Source: Dasyornis broadbenti (lineage: Eukaryota; Chordata; Aves; Passeriformes; Dasyornithidae). Taken from it: a DNA stretch of 64,000 nucleotides. Shown one piece after another: positions 27,112 through 40,905 of this stretch. Within the stretch, counting starts at the first letter, position 1; each line of letters opens with the position of its first letter. Location: NCBI GenBank assembly GCA_013397935.1, contig VZRN01005839.1, positions 1,309,937-1,373,936 of the forward strand, read 5' to 3'. Below the pieces are notes generated by a model, which ran no database searches, was not told the DNA's origin, and saw only the letters and a program-made list of their open reading frames with translations. The position numbers and the translations under genes are program-made.

Positions 27112-28645
27112 TCACAGAACCAAGGGTCAAAACAGATTTCTACATTATCTATTCTGATTTCCTGCCAATAATAATTTTTCCATATAGTCCTCCGTGAAGT
27201 CCAGAGAAAATCAAACTTTTAGTATCACAGACTAAGACAGGAAAGACCAAGAATGCAACTCCAAATATGTATTTGCTGCAAAATATGTAGAAGGAGAGGC
27301 AGAGGTGCCTCTGGAGGGTGATTCCCCCACTCCCTAGGTAATCTCAAGGTGTCAATTTTTATCACGGACTGTTAAGTAGATTAACGATCAAAATTTCTAA
27401 TGAGTATGAACATGTTATATCCTACCACAAGCATCTGACTATGTTCACATATTTATTTCACAAAGACCATTCACAAAGCCATCATACCCTAGTAATTTTC
27501 AGTCAGTATAGAAATGGACAAAATTATAAGATGCATAATTGCTTCAATCTAATGTAAATATAAAAGCCATGCAATAAATATCAGAACTAATGCTAAGTTT
27601 TTGGTTACAAACCCTGCAATTTTGTGGAGCTATCAAAAATACTTCTTTTATGTGTAATTATTATTCTTGTAATTATCACATAAATAGAAATCACAAAAGG
27701 AATAGAGGTAGCAGGATTTGAGAGATCGCTTTGCCTGCTGATGTTTCTCTAACCTATTTTTAAACATCTGCAAGGTTGAAGATTCCATTAATTCCCCCTA
27801 CAATACCCATTCCAGGGCTCATCTTTTCCTTGATGCTTACGTTTTTTTCCTGATGTTTATACTAAATCATCCTTGTTGAGATCTAACCTATTACTGCTTT
27901 CCTCTGCTGACAGGGCACACATGGCAGCTAAATCCCTTTCTCTTCACAGTCACCCATTGCTACACTGTCTCTGATGTCTTCCTTTCCTCTGCTCTACACT
28001 AAACAACCCTTTGATCTTTCCTGGAAGGTCCATGCGCTCTAGATCTCTGAGCCCAGATTGATCTCCTCTTGGATCCTACCTGAACTGCAGTTCCTGCAAG
28101 TAGGTCAAGCTTTTCATTGAGGCCTTATCAGTGCTGGCTGAAGTAAAATAATTACATTTGATACTTTGTTACTCCCCTTTCTAGAGCCTGGCCTTGTTTG
28201 AAGTGGCACATCAACAGTGCATGTTCAACCCGGGACCAGGTCTTTTCTACAGAACTGCTGCTTGGCCAGTTGTTTACATTTGCATTACATGCACAGTTGA
28301 TTATGTTGAGCTCTATGTACAGTTCTGCATTTGCTCTAATTTAACTCCTGGAAACCTGAGAGTTTCTAGGCTGCTCCACTACTTTAGCTTTACTTTTGTC
28401 ATTTTCCACAGCCTTGCTTCCAACATGCTTGTTCTGCTCTATGAATTTATTAAGAGTACGTGCTAACCGTTCATCTGAGCTGTCAGTGAGAATACTGAAT
28501 ATTACCGGAACAAGGAAAAAACACTTGAAGGACTTTACCTAATGGTGTATCATTGAGAACTACTCTTTGTATATGGTTTCCAAATAATTTATGCACTCAT
28601 GTAATGATAATTTATTCTAGCCTGGTTTCCCTAGCACACATAAGA
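27112..28645 (-). mobile_element. old CR1-family LINE relic, long 3' region
   Basis: Read on the plus strand, the block follows the order of reverse-complemented old CR1 3' regions. It starts with a segment like the element end (27115-27180). Next come CTCTAACCTATTTTTAAACATC and a following segment (27750-27800). A stretch resembling ACTAAACAACCCTTTGATC (28000-28030) follows, then the GCTGCTTGGCCAGTTGTTTAC region (28255-28280). The last part is the GAATATTACCGG to CCTGGTTTCCCTAGC segment (28490-28640). Divergence is high, with indels, so this is an ancient insertion. The match is from memory of avian and reptile CR1 sequence. The exact subfamily and both ends are uncertain, and the block may be more than one piece. 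Confidence 0.65.
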
Positions 28646-31600
28646 ATAATAACAACTGAAATATTGTGCCATACAGATTTGTTCAAATAAAGCTGCTAAT
28701 ACTAGCAAATATCTTTTAAGAAGAATTGTATAGACTTTGAAAATAGAACCATTATGGAGAGAAGATTTCAAGTGATAACACAGTCTTGCTAACAATGGAT
28801 TTCACATCTACATGGCTACTTTTATGAAATATGTGTTTTACTGAAATGTTTTTCAATTTAGACTTAATGGAAGTCTTTCACAGCCTTTTAAAATTGAGTT
28901 TTGATCAATGATATGCTCCACTGAGAAAACAACAAACACATACCACTACAATTTAGAAATAAATCAGTTGCACAACTTCACAAAACTCCAGGCTGCAAAA
29001 TTACTGGTTACTGTTTATCTTGCTTAAGTTCTTGATCAGAAACAGACTGAACAAGACTGCTAAGACCAACAGGACTGGTCATATTGAGCCTTGCAAAGAA
29101 AAGGTTAATATTTACATTAATCTTTAGGGAGATACAAGCCAATTCCACACATACAGAAGGCACAGATCACTCTTCTTATGTAATCTGGTTTATTAACAGA
29201 CCTTCTCTACTTTTCATTCCATGACATATTTTGTTTGTGTTATCTGTGCTACTCACAAAAGTGAAATAACTTGTTTCCCAAGGTGGAAACAGAGTCACCA
29301 GCTTCTTCTGAACTGGAAGAATTGGAGGTCTGAAATACAACACTAAGCCCACCTTCAATTAACTCAAAATTTGATTTGATATTTAGGGATATATCCCATT
29401 GGATTTCCACTGAAAGAATAGTGAGGCTGGCTTCCTCTGAAAAATACACGGTGACAGAGAGACTCCCAACTTTCTCCAGTAGAAAAGAAGGAAATAGGAT
29501 AAAGGATGGGTAAGCCTGCCTGACCCAGGACTGCTCACGATGTACAGCCCACTGTCTGACTTCTCAGACAAGGCAGAGAAGGACTCCCACAAAAAACCTG
29601 CTTGTTACAGGAAGTCAAAAGTTCTGAAGCTGAGACAAATCAGATGTCTGCCCCTTACTAAGAACAGCTTTAGGGACTTTTATCTATAGAGAGTTAAGAA
29701 TTTTTATCAAGAATTTTAGACATACAGATACTACAATGACTTTTGTCTTTTTGTCAAAAGGGCTAGGATTTCTGACCTTTTCTGGAGCCAAGATTTTGCT
29801 AACAATGAAAGGGAAAGATAAACTGTTCCATCAGAAACATAACTGAAAGTCCAGGCAGCAGCTTGCTCAGGACCAGAAGAACTGGTACCTTGTTGACATG
29901 TAAAGATGTATCATGGTGGCTCCTGTCTTAAAAGATCATCATTGTTCTCTTTGTAATCCAAGGAAGCAAACTCGTGATAAATGTCAGTATCCAATCAGAG
30001 TTATGTGGAGCCAGTCAGTGATGGCAGGAGAATTTGTGCCACGCTTAAGTGCCTAAAACAAATGGCAGGAGCAGCCATGAGAGGTGTGTGGGTGCACAGA
30101 GCTCACTATATGCTATAGAGACAGAGCAGACAGTTTGCAGTGTAAATGTACTGCAAGAGTAAAGTGAGACGAGTCCCACGCCTTCTTTTCAAAAGGAGAA
30201 AGAGGAGTCTGTATTTAAACAGTGCAATGTTAGTGTGTTGGCTGACAGGGGGAAAATTAGTAACACTCAGCATAATTAAGAACTGCACTTACCAAACAGA
30301 GTTTAATAGAAAGTGCAAAACTTTCTCATTTTAGCAAGCAGCATAAAAATGACATAATTTAACTGACTTTAAATTTCAGTGAAAGTTTATGGGTAGAGAT
30401 TACTGATAATTAAATACTTCAGTCTGTTTGTTCCTTGAGGTTAAATGTCTTAGGCTTTACACTACGGGAATGCTGATCATTGCAATACTTGAATGAAATG
30501 ATGAAACCTTTGTCCCTGATGTTAGAGAAGCCTCTATCACAATAATAATAACAACATTTGGAAAATAATTTGATGTTATATATATATTGTGGTGTCATAT
30601 ATGAAAAGGCAGTAGGATACCTGAAAAGTATGAGGGTGTTTTCTATGACTCAGCCTAAGGAGTCTTGGGGGAAGAATTGTAGTGATGTTCAATATTTGAA
30701 TTACTATACTATTTCTGTATCTGTATAAAAAAATATTCTTATCCTTAAATTTTAAACAAATTAACAGGCAAATTTCAAGTGTTGGATTATATCTAAAAGT
30801 CTTGATATCATAAAGTGATTGGGGATATAAGACTAAAGGGAAGCTACAAGGTGTTAAATTTAAACTATACTTAATTACAATGGATAACAAAGTCTCTAAA
30901 CTTTTAGAGAATTTATTTAGAAGTATATTTTAAAATTAACAAGAATCTGCTAATTTAACAATCACATGAAAGTTTTAAAAAGTAGTGTATACTTTAAATA
31001 CAAGCAGTATATAATTTAAAACATTTTAAAATCATTACAAAAAATCCTATGTAACATGATTTAAAAATCTGAATAACTTTCAAAGCTTTTCTGCACTGAA
31101 TATGGAGGTGTATGTGATATCAGTTAGAAATGAACAGTCCAGTGGCACATTGCATTCTGTAGGTTAAGACCTGATTAGGGCACCAAGAGATAATCCAGTT
31201 GCCAGTCCTCCAAAATACAGGCTGGGATCAAGTAACTTTTTATGGGAGTGGGTGAGTTCTGGGCTGGAGGACGAATTTCACGGCCTTGAAGCAGTTTCCC
31301 TGGTGTGTGCCTGAAAATGCTTATACCTCACTGCACAAAACAACTGTAGCCCCCGCTGATCTTTTTACTTTCTTCTCTTCCTTTCAGGCAACCTATACCT
31401 GGTGTTTTTCACTCCATATGTATCTTCTGTCAGCAAGAATTCTGTAATTTGACATATATCCTTCTTGCAGCTGTGCAAACTTTGGCCAATCAGTCCTTGG
31501 CTTTATCAAATTCAGTGTTATCAGCTCCAGAGGGTTTCTTGAGGGCTCCATGATGCAAAGTTTTTCTGTAAAGCTTCTCCTTCTGAAGAGAGTTCTTCAA

Positions 31601-33499
31601 GTATGAATAGGAGTTTTATATTTTAGTTCATTTTTCTATGCTCATTGATGCAAAGAAAAGGTGAAAAATGTGATTTTTAGGTGCTGATAAGCTCAGCAGA
31701 GTCTGAGAAAAACATATGATAACAGGGATTTCTAGAGACCTAGTTTTAAGATTACACTATCTTAAAGCCAATCTCATAATCTTGGAAGACACAATTTTTA
31801 AATATTTGCCAATTGCATGTCATGAAACATCCAAATATACTGTCTTCCAGCTTTGCTGGCTGAGGCAGTTATCCTGCTCTGCCTTGTCATGATGGAGAGA
31901 AAGATTTAAGTTTGTGTGGGGTCATGTCTACACAGTTACGTGACTGAAACTTGACCATGAGCCAACTCTTGACATACTTGCTAGAACACTTCATCTACAT
32001 TCAAGCCAAACAGTGCTCATTGGTGTGGCTACGGAATGGCAGACGGTGTGAGCTGGAAACTGCAAACAACACTTCAAGGTGTTAATGAAGAACAGCCTTA
32101 CTCATTCCTCAGCTGAAATCGACTGCGGGAACGCTTCTGGTTTGCTTCAAGGCAAAGGCACATCCATAAACACAGCAGGGGCAGTTCCAGCGAACCCTTT
32201 TGGTATGTGCTGAAGCTGTGAAGCTGTGAGGACAAGCTCGGGGTGGGGTGGTGCTGAAAGCTGCCAGGCATGGCGAGAGCATCCCCACCACAGCCACACG
32301 TCCCGTGGGAGAGCTGGGAGCCAACAGTGTGACTGCTCCCAGGCTGCGTCAGTCCTGCAGTTGAAGCCTTAAAATAACCTGGACCTCTTAGGCTTGCAGA
32401 AGCTGGGTCATCCTGCAGGTGCCTGTGACTGATTCAGGGAGCTGTTTGCTGCCAGGGTCCCAGAAAATGGAATTTGTCCCAAAGTGCTGTTTTCCTCTGG
32501 TGTGAGCCAGCGGGAGGGGAGCACTCGACACCAGCACCTCTCTCACTCAGGAGGTAGGTTGGCGATCGCTGCCTCCCAGTTGTGGGGCTGGTTTGTTCCT
32601 ATAACTGGGCACACTGGGACAAAGTAAATAAAAAGTCATTGCACAATCATGGAATATCAACTGGAATTGGCTAACAAATTGTTTGCCAGCAGGACATAGC
32701 AGCTCCCTGTACTGTCTCTAAGCAGTAGCTGATGGCTGGGCTTCCAGCAGCATGGAGGAAGTGAGCTGAAACCCAAATCCGTACCCCTGCCCTGATATGG
32801 ACTTGAAGCTCTTACACCTCTCTGGGCATTAGTCAGGGCTGTAACACACTGATGGCTTGTGGCAATCTGGAGACAACCCAAACGCCATGGATTTTTCTTC
32901 TCTCTCACAGCTGAAGTCTCTTCATTTTTTACTCTTGTATCTCATCTCACTGAATACCTGTGAGCATCTGGTGCCTGACAGCAAACTCTGGAGCATGCAA
33001 AACAGTCCATAGACCTTTACTATGTGGAACAGGAGAGTTACAAAGTAGGGCAACAGGAGACTGAAAAGTCTCAGCATGCAGGACTCTTCTATTTTTTTCC
33101 ATTAATTGCATTAACTGTTCAGACTCTATCCCTTATTTTTTTTTTTACTTTTTAACATCTTTTTGCTTACTGTTCCAGAAGTTCATTGCTCTTGTGACTA
33201 GAATATTTTTTTTCTTAATTTGAAGCCCACATTTTCATGATCAATTTATAACCCTGAGGTTATAAACCCTGAGGTTTGCGTTTACAGTAAGGACATTTTC
33301 TCTTTTTATGGGTGTGCGCTACTTTAAGGTAGTTAGAAAGACGGTGTTCACAGTCTCTTTCCCAAGTCTCCTTTTATTAGGTTAAGTCACCATCTGTTAG
33401 CATCCTCTTGCCTCTTGGCTTTCCTCTTCTTTCCCTAGCATGCCTCTGAGTATCTTGCACTTCTATTTAATCTTACTGGAACATGAGTGATGAGACAGT
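28646..33499. other. noncoding; GC-richer patch at 32040-32600
   Basis: AT-rich, with TA-rich simple sequence at 30578-30600. A more GC-rich patch at 32040-32600 contains no recognised exon. The stretch at 33120-33480 has a faint look of an old reversed CR1 but not enough to call. A 15-bp duplication (ACCCTGAGGTTATAA-like) sits at 33249-33275. Confidence 0.5.
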
Positions 33500-35607
33500 A
33501 TCCTACAAAGTTCTGTTTAGGAGACGGGTTGTCAGAGTCTCTTAGAAGGGAGTCCTGAAGGGCAAAGGAACTCAGGAAGCCTGGACATTCTTCAAGAAAG
33601 AAACCTTAAAGGTGCAGGAGAGACCATCCCTACGTGTTAAAAGATGAGCTGGCGGGGAGGAAGACTGGCTTAGCTGAACAGAGAGCTTTGGCTGGAACTC
33701 AGAAGGAAAGGAGAAGTTTATAAACCTTAGAAGATGGGTAAGAGAACTCAGGAGCACTACAGGGATATTGTGAGATTATGCAGGGAGAAAATTAGAAGGG
33801 CCAAAGCCCAGCTAGAACTTAATCTGGCTACAGCTATAAAAGACAAATAAAAAATGCTTCTGAAGGAGAAATTCCATCTTTTACTGGACGTGGGGTGGAA
33901 TACAGCAACAAAGTATGAGGAAAAGGCTGAGGTATTTAATGTCTTCTTTGCCTCAGTCTTTAATAGAAAGACCAGTGGTTCTCGGGGTACCCAGACTCCT
34001 GAGCTGCAAGACAGAGATAGGGAGCAGAATGAAGCCTCTGTAATCCAAGAGGAAATTGTTAGTGACCTGCTACATCACTTAGACAGACCCAAGTCTATGG
34101 GCTGGATGGGATCCATTCAAGGATACTGAAAGAGCTGACAGAAGTGCTCATCAAGCCACTTTCCAACATTTATCACCAGTCCTGGTTAACCAGTGAGGTC
34201 CCAGATGGCTGCAGGTGGCAAATGTGACGCCCATCTACAAGGCAGGTCGAAAGGAGAATCCAGACAACTACAGGTTTGTCAGCCTGACCATGGTCCCAGG
34301 GCAGGTCATGGACTAGATCATCCTGAGTGCCATCATACGGCATGTACAGGACAACTGGGGGATCAGGCCCAGCTTTGTGCTTTGTGCAAGGCAGGTCTTG
34401 CTTGACCAATTTGATGTCCTTACATGGCAAGATGCCCTGCTTAGTGGATGAGGGAAAGTCTGTGAATATTGTCTACCTGGACTTTAGTAAAGCCTTTGAC
34501 ACCATTTCCCACGGCATTCTTCTGCAGAAACTGGCTGCTCCTGGCTTGGACAGAAGATCCTGAACTGTTCACTGGGTTAAAAACTGGCTGGATGGCTGGG
34601 CCCAGGGAGTGGTGGTGAATGGTGCTATGTCCAGCTGGTGGACAGTCTTTAGCAGGGCTCTCTAAGGCTCAGTGTTGGGGCCAGTTCTGTCTAATGTCTT
34701 TACTGATGATCTGGATGAGGTGATCAAGTGCATCCTTGGTCAGTTTGCAGATGACACCAGGCGGCGTGGAAATGTTGATTTGCTGGAGAGTAGGAAGGCT
34801 CTGCAGAGGGATCTGGACAGGCTGGATTGATGGGCCAAGGCCAGTGGTATGAGGTTCAACAAGACCAAGTGCCAGATCCTGCCCCTGGATCACAACAACC
34901 CCAGGCAGCACTGCAGGCTGGGGAAGAGTGGCTGGAAAGTGGCCTGGCAGAAAAGGACCTGAGGGTTCTTGACAACAGCAGCTGAACATGAGCCAGCTGT
35001 GCCCAGGTGGCCAAGAAGGCCAATGGCAACCTGGCCTGCATCAGCAACAGTGACCAGCAGGACCAGGGCAATGGTTGTGCCCTGTACTCAGCACTGGTGA
35101 GGCCACACCTCGAGTCCTGTGTTCACTTTTGGGCCCCTCATTACAAGAAGGACATTGAGGTACTGGAGTGTGTTCAGAGAAGGGCGATGGAACTGGTGAA
35201 GGGTCTGGAGCACAAGTCCTGTGAGGAGTGGCTGACGGAGCTGGAGATGTTTAGCCTGGAGAAAAGGAGGCTCAGGGGAGACCTCATCGCTCTTTAGAAC
35301 TCCTCGAAAGGAGATCATAGCCAGATGGGGCAAGTCTTTGTTCCCAAGTGTAAGAAGCCACAGGACAGAAGGAAATGGCGTCAAGCTGTACAAGGGAAAG
35401 TTTAGATTAGATCTTTGGAAAATTTTCTTAATGAAAAGGGTTGTCAAGCACTGGAACAGGCTGCCCAGTGAAGTGGTTGAGTCCTCATCCCTGGATGGTA
35501 TTCGAAAGACACATAGAACTGGTCCTTAGGGACATGGTTTAGTGGTGGACTTGGCAGTGCTGGGTTAATGGTTGGAAGTGATTTTATGATTCCATTATAA
35601 AGACACT
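33500..35607 (+). mobile_element. CR1 LINE, 5'-truncated, about 2.1 kb, ORF2 remnant
   Basis: This is the longest relatively well-preserved CR1 copy here. The 5' part (33500-33860) matches the CR1 ORF2 linker before the reverse transcriptase (LNRELWLEL-like and REKIRRAKAQLE-like coding). The RT domain follows, with YLDFSKAFDTISH at about 34474-34512 and the catalytic box FADDT at 34744-34758, both in the same frame. An in-frame TGA at about 34561 separates them, and other frames hold the remaining pieces, so the copy is dead. The region from 35090 carries the usual C-terminal ORF2 and 3' UTR sequence and ends near 35600 in a degenerate TGATTCCATTATA tail. A short internal deletion around 33850 is likely. 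The endonuclease domain is absent because of 5' truncation, which is normal for CR1. Confidence 0.92.
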
Positions 35608-38600
35608 GATAACGTCACTTTCTCTGCTTGATATATCCTAAGATAGCACTTCACCTTTATTTTTCTTTTTTTTTAACATATCTGTATTGCACCAATGGCT
35701 CAGAAATAGCTCACAACTAATAAACATACTTTTTTTTTTCTCCCTTGCTTTGCTGTCTCCAAAAAGTAATTGCAGAAACTGTGTTTATTTCATTGAATGC
35801 CTGACTTCATGTTTGTACTACTAAATTTTATCCCGATCTTGCAGCATCTACTTTGGATGAAAGGTACCCACCCATTTGCAGTTGCCTCCTAGGGTTTTGT
35901 CAATCTGCAGAATGAATGTGTTTGCTGTGCTCCCTCTGCTGTCTAATAATTGTGTCTTGTGCCTGGGCTTAGCCACGTAGTGGAAACCATCAGCCTGCTT
36001 CCCACATGCCCTTCACAGTTCTCACTTTGCGCTGGAAATACTGTTTCCAACTGCTGCAGTGCAGGAATTACGTCCCTGGTGAGTTAGAAATGCACGAATA
36101 GCCAGGAAAAGTGAACCTTACAACATGGAGCTTCTCTTAAAGACCCTAAAAACTGCTTGAACATACCAGTCTACATTTAAATGCAATTATTATATTTAGC
36201 TTTAATTAATGACTTAAATAATCTTATCGTAAGTTCAAGTTATGATTTATCATTACTTGTGGTTTCTCTGTGACTTCAGCTGCTATTGATCAGAAAGTCA
36301 GTAATTCCAGTCTGATTCTGTCTTGTTGGGCTTTGCACTAAAAATATTTTGGCAACTTAATTAACATTTATAAATTATATAAACAGAATATCTCTTACTT
36401 CCACACTCTTGCTATTCTATAAATGTCTCTATATTGATGGTAGATCAGTCTAGCATTAAATAAGCAGAAGATAATCTTCCTGTAGGTCATTTTATTTCAG
36501 ATCATTAACTCCATTTTCTAGTCAGCTGCCTCTCTGCAAATTCTAAAAACATTGATTCAATCTACATTGGTGTTACTGTTCATTCATTTCAGTTATTCCA
36601 ATCAAATGCCACAACATATAAGAAATACCTCAGATAATCATTATGGGATGACAGAGCTCCAAAGCACTGCCAAGGCTCTTCAACTTTTGAAGACTACTCA
36701 CTGCTATGATGCCAGCTATGGTCTCCCAATGACTTACTATTAAATCCATCCTGAGGGACTGACTGGATGAACTGTTAAATAGATTGATTTTTTTTTTTTT
36801 GACATTCCCTGATATTACATTTTTAGCATGCTTAAATCTGTCTCTTAAAAAAAAAAAACAAAAAAAACTCTAAAGCCCCTCTTAACAAAAAACAATGGAA
36901 ATAGCTCTGTAAAATAATTATCACAATTAGCAAAAACTTATTATTTTACCAGCTACTGATCTCACTTTCTTTTCTGAACTACAGACCTAGGCATTCTTCA
37001 TATCAACATCTCCAATAAACATTATTCTTCTCCATTAACTCTGATGAAGAATGTGATCTGTTTTTAAACACTGGTAGTTGCATTCTCTTGATACCTCTGC
37101 TTTTAAAATTATCTCTTTTGCATATGTCCGCCTGTAAAATCTTGCGAAGTTTCAGAGTTATCAGGCATTCAGTATCAGGCCCTTCAAAATTTTTTAGTTT
37201 TTTTCAAGCACACTACTGTCAGTAGACACTGTTATTTCCAAGAAATGGGGGAAAAAATTCAATTTCAGTTGTGAAGAGACAATTTTTTTTAAAAAAAAAA
37301 GAGAATCACTAGAACTAGAGTCTGCTCCTCAGCTTCACCACAGACCATCCAATCTATAGAAAGTTATCCATCAGATCCAGTCAGCTGGGGAATGCAGCCT
37401 GCTCTGGATGTTACGGATCTCTAGAGAGCAACACCGCCAAATTCATATAATTCCTGTTCACCAAAGGATTTAAACCAGAAATATTCTTGTGAATTACTAC
37501 TACATCTTCTTACTGTAACTACCATCTGCATTTCTGAAGAGATATAACGTTATAGAAATCATGAAATCCATTAGCTAGTTGTTTGAGACAGAGAAGACAG
37601 AGAAACTTCAGAGGATAGTTGGTTTCTAATCAGATTCAACTGCCAGGAACATTAAATTAAAAAATAATCTGGAGATCCTTAATGTTATCTTGAAGAAATA
37701 TTCTATTTCTTGTTTTGAACAAAAATTCATCACAAAGGAAAATTCTTTTACTGTAAGTGAAGCTTTCAGTAGGCATTGCAATAGAAGGTATCGCAATGTA
37801 AGGTTTTTAAGATATAATAAAAAGAACAATCTATTTCAATGCCAAGACAGCATTAAAAAACCCATAAGTAAAATATGGTAAGTAACTTAGTATCTGTTAG
37901 GTTGGGCTCTTTGTATCACTAACAGAAAAATCTTGCTATCATTATTTCATTAGTAATACTACTATTATAAAATGAACAATTGTGTATGTTTTTATCTAAT
38001 GGCACAATATATTTCTTCAGTGATCCAAATACTTGGGAAAACATATACTGCAAACAACAAATGCATCTGACCAGAAGTAAATATGTACAATAAAATAGAG
38101 ATAATTGAGTGAGAGGCTTAATCAGTGCACAGAAAACCTCATACCCACAGCTACTTTGATTATTGAATTCCTACATACATTGGTATAAGATTGTTAGAAT
38201 TAAATGTTCACCTAAATTATATACTTGTTATAATTCTTGTATAGTTGCAGCCTAGGAAAATTGAGTCTGGTGCCTTTAAATACCATTTCTTTGGAGATTC
38301 CTAGGAATGTAGAGGTCTTTCCAAATGTAAAGTTCTGAGGTTTTTTTTTGCAAGTGCAGTGGTGCCAAATATTTTTACCACTAAATAAATGCTATTTCAG
38401 CTGCATTTGAGCAGTAATAGCGGTAGCTAATGGCCTATTCAGTTAAACATAGTTATTCACTCCCTGGAAATGCCTCAGAATATAGTAAATGTTTTGTTTT
38501 CATTGTGGACTCTTAAGCTACAGGCATTATATAACACCCATGATATATAACCTATCTGTACAAATGCAAGCTGAACCCAAAATCATTCCCCTAAAGTATT

Positions 38601-40454
38601 TCTAGTATTTGGAACCTCCAAAGAAAGAAAAATGCTGTTGTTACCCACTGAGCTACTGAAATAGCACTGAAAGCAGGGTAAGAAATGTTTTTAAAGAAAG
38701 TTCTGGTTTAACAAAAATGTGGCTATTTGTCATTCATTTACACAGGTCTGAAATAACTATTACAGAATAATTTTTTAAACAAAGTAAACAAGAACCATAC
38801 TCAAATAGCCGAACGATAGAGATACTTTCCTAAAGGAAAAAAAGACTGCAGATGTAGGGTTTCAATCTGCCCCATAAGGGACAGATCAACCATAAAGTCT
38901 TCACTCTGAGACCAATGCTCTCATATAGTGTTGTACCTACGCAAGATTTATTTTGTTCACCTCTTTTTTTTACATTTATATAGGTTGTAGAAATCCCTCT
39001 CCCTAAGAGAGTCTTAGCTCTGCTTTATTCGCTGCTCAGGAGAGATTATATGTATGATGCTGCACGTTGACAACCTGTCCCAAGGGTAGTGTGAGATAAA
39101 TATATATGTATGTATATATATGATATAACAGCTGGTTCTATCTCATCTCTGTGGTTGCCATCATACTGATGAGACACAGAACCCCCTGCAGTTTCTTCAG
39201 GAAGTATCTTCCAGATGTATTTTAAAAAGCTGCAGAGTATGTTTTAAAACAATGTTCGGCTTCTGAGGTCAGGCTGTGTTTTTCAGCTGCAATTGCTTTG
39301 CAGAAAGGATTGGATTAGTAAGTCATAAAAATATTCCCCCAGCTACTTCAAGGAGTGAAGACAACCTTTGAAACAGTCTTCTGTTGGTTCCTGGATGAAA
39401 GAACTCCTCCATGGAAGCATACAAAAACCCAGAAGACTTTCAAAATTAGAATATGGACAAAGCTTGGTATTAAACATCTCTTTTATTTCTCCTGGAGAAA
39501 ATGATACTCAAGTATTTGTTGAAGAAGTAATTTGGCAGGCCATAAAAGACATGGGAGAGTGTTCTAGTTTTAACTTTAGTTTTGTAGAACTTTTTAGAAT
39601 TTAGTGATGAAAAGAAAATCAAACCAAAGGGATTATAAAATGAGAGATTTCATGACTCCTAGGAAAGAAAGAGTAGATCAATGCTAGAGAAGCACAGGGA
39701 GTGCAGCCACAGCCAGTTCCAGAGACTAATCAAGGACACCCCCAGGCAAAGGCAATCCAGAGGGGGAAAGTGTTCAAAACAGAGGACTAGTTTACAGAAG
39801 GGCAGCACTAAAGCACAGCAGCAAATTAACCCAGTGCAGAGTAAGTGAGCAGTATGCTATACCAGGAGATATTTAATTACCTTGGAGATCCAAAGGAGTA
39901 ATTTAAGAGGTATCAGTAAGTACACATGCTGGAAGAATTCACCGTGCAAACATGCAGGGAAAGGAAAGATAGAAAAATATAAGAAAAATCCTGCACATCT
40001 GTTAAGAAATGCAGCATTGAACAACCTTGCTAGTTCAAAATAAACTTTGTCTGTGAGAAAGAATACTGCTGCCATCACCTGTAGTTCTGCAGAGATCAAT
40101 TTAGCACCTGAGCATTGCCTTTGGTGGCTGAAATGTCAGGAACCTCAGGTCACCATACACCGGCACAGAGAAAAGTCTGACTACATCCTACAACATAACT
40201 TCCGCTTTTATTTTTTATCAGACAAAGGCCTTCCATGAGGTGTCTCAAAACAAACTAGTTGTAATTCTGATGCCTTGTATATTTGACAATCTCATACTTT
40301 GGTGATAAAGGAGATTTGTAACATCTGATATGACATATTAAACTGGGTGAGGGTGCAAGTGTTTAAAAGATTGGATTAGGACTCACCATAATTGCAGTAA
40401 TTTGGATAAATGTTCTGAAATTAATGTATTAGATCCACAAAAAGAAGGGCAAAT
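35608..40454. other. noncoding, nothing recognised
   Basis: AT-rich throughout, with A and T runs at 36788-36870 and 37280-37302 and TA-rich sequence at 39098-39125. No gene, RNA or repeat family was recognised. Confidence 0.55.
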
Positions 40455-40905
40455 TATCATAGAAAGATCTGCAAGGGAGTTATAGTGGTCTATAAGCAAA
40501 CCCTAAGTCAGGATGCTATCCGCCTGCAGAAGAAGGCGGCCTCATATATAGTCAGAGCCATACTGTAAGTAAATCAAGTAATTTGCAGTGGGAAGGCCCT
40601 GACTGCATTACTGTATCCAGCTCTGCCTACTGGGCTGTTGAAGCAAAGAGCCAATTGGAAGGAGTCCAGGTAAAAGTCACAAACAAATTGATAACAGATG
40701 TAGAAGAATGGAAGGTTGAAAGAAATAGATTGTTTAGTCTAGAAAGAGTGAAGACTAAGGGAAGACATGATAACATATTTAAAATATGTAAAAGCTTGTT
40801 ATGAGAAGTGGATGATAACTAATTGTTCTCCATGCTCATCATGCAGAAGACAAGATTTAGTATGCAGTTGTGGACAAAAGCTTTCTAACACAAGGCCAGT
40901 CAGCC
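40455..40905 (+). mobile_element. old CR1-family LINE fragment
   Basis: The order of segments fits the CR1 C-terminal ORF2 region. GTTATAGTGG...AAGTCAG (40475-40515) is followed by TATCCAGCTCTG (40614-40625), then a block around GGAGTCCAGG, then TTTAGTCTAGAAAGAGTGAAG (about 40733-40753). ACATGATAACATATTTAAA (about 40766-40784) and the TTGTTCTCCATG block (40823-40834) come last. The copy is diverged and lacks the element's very 3' end. A further weak match may continue to about 40990 (GCTGCCACAAGAAGCGATGGGA). No intact coding frame remains. Confidence 0.7.

Noticed and set aside
33120..33480. Another old CR1 piece in reverse orientation
   Set aside because: Only scattered short similarity, and the segment order could not be followed well enough to call.
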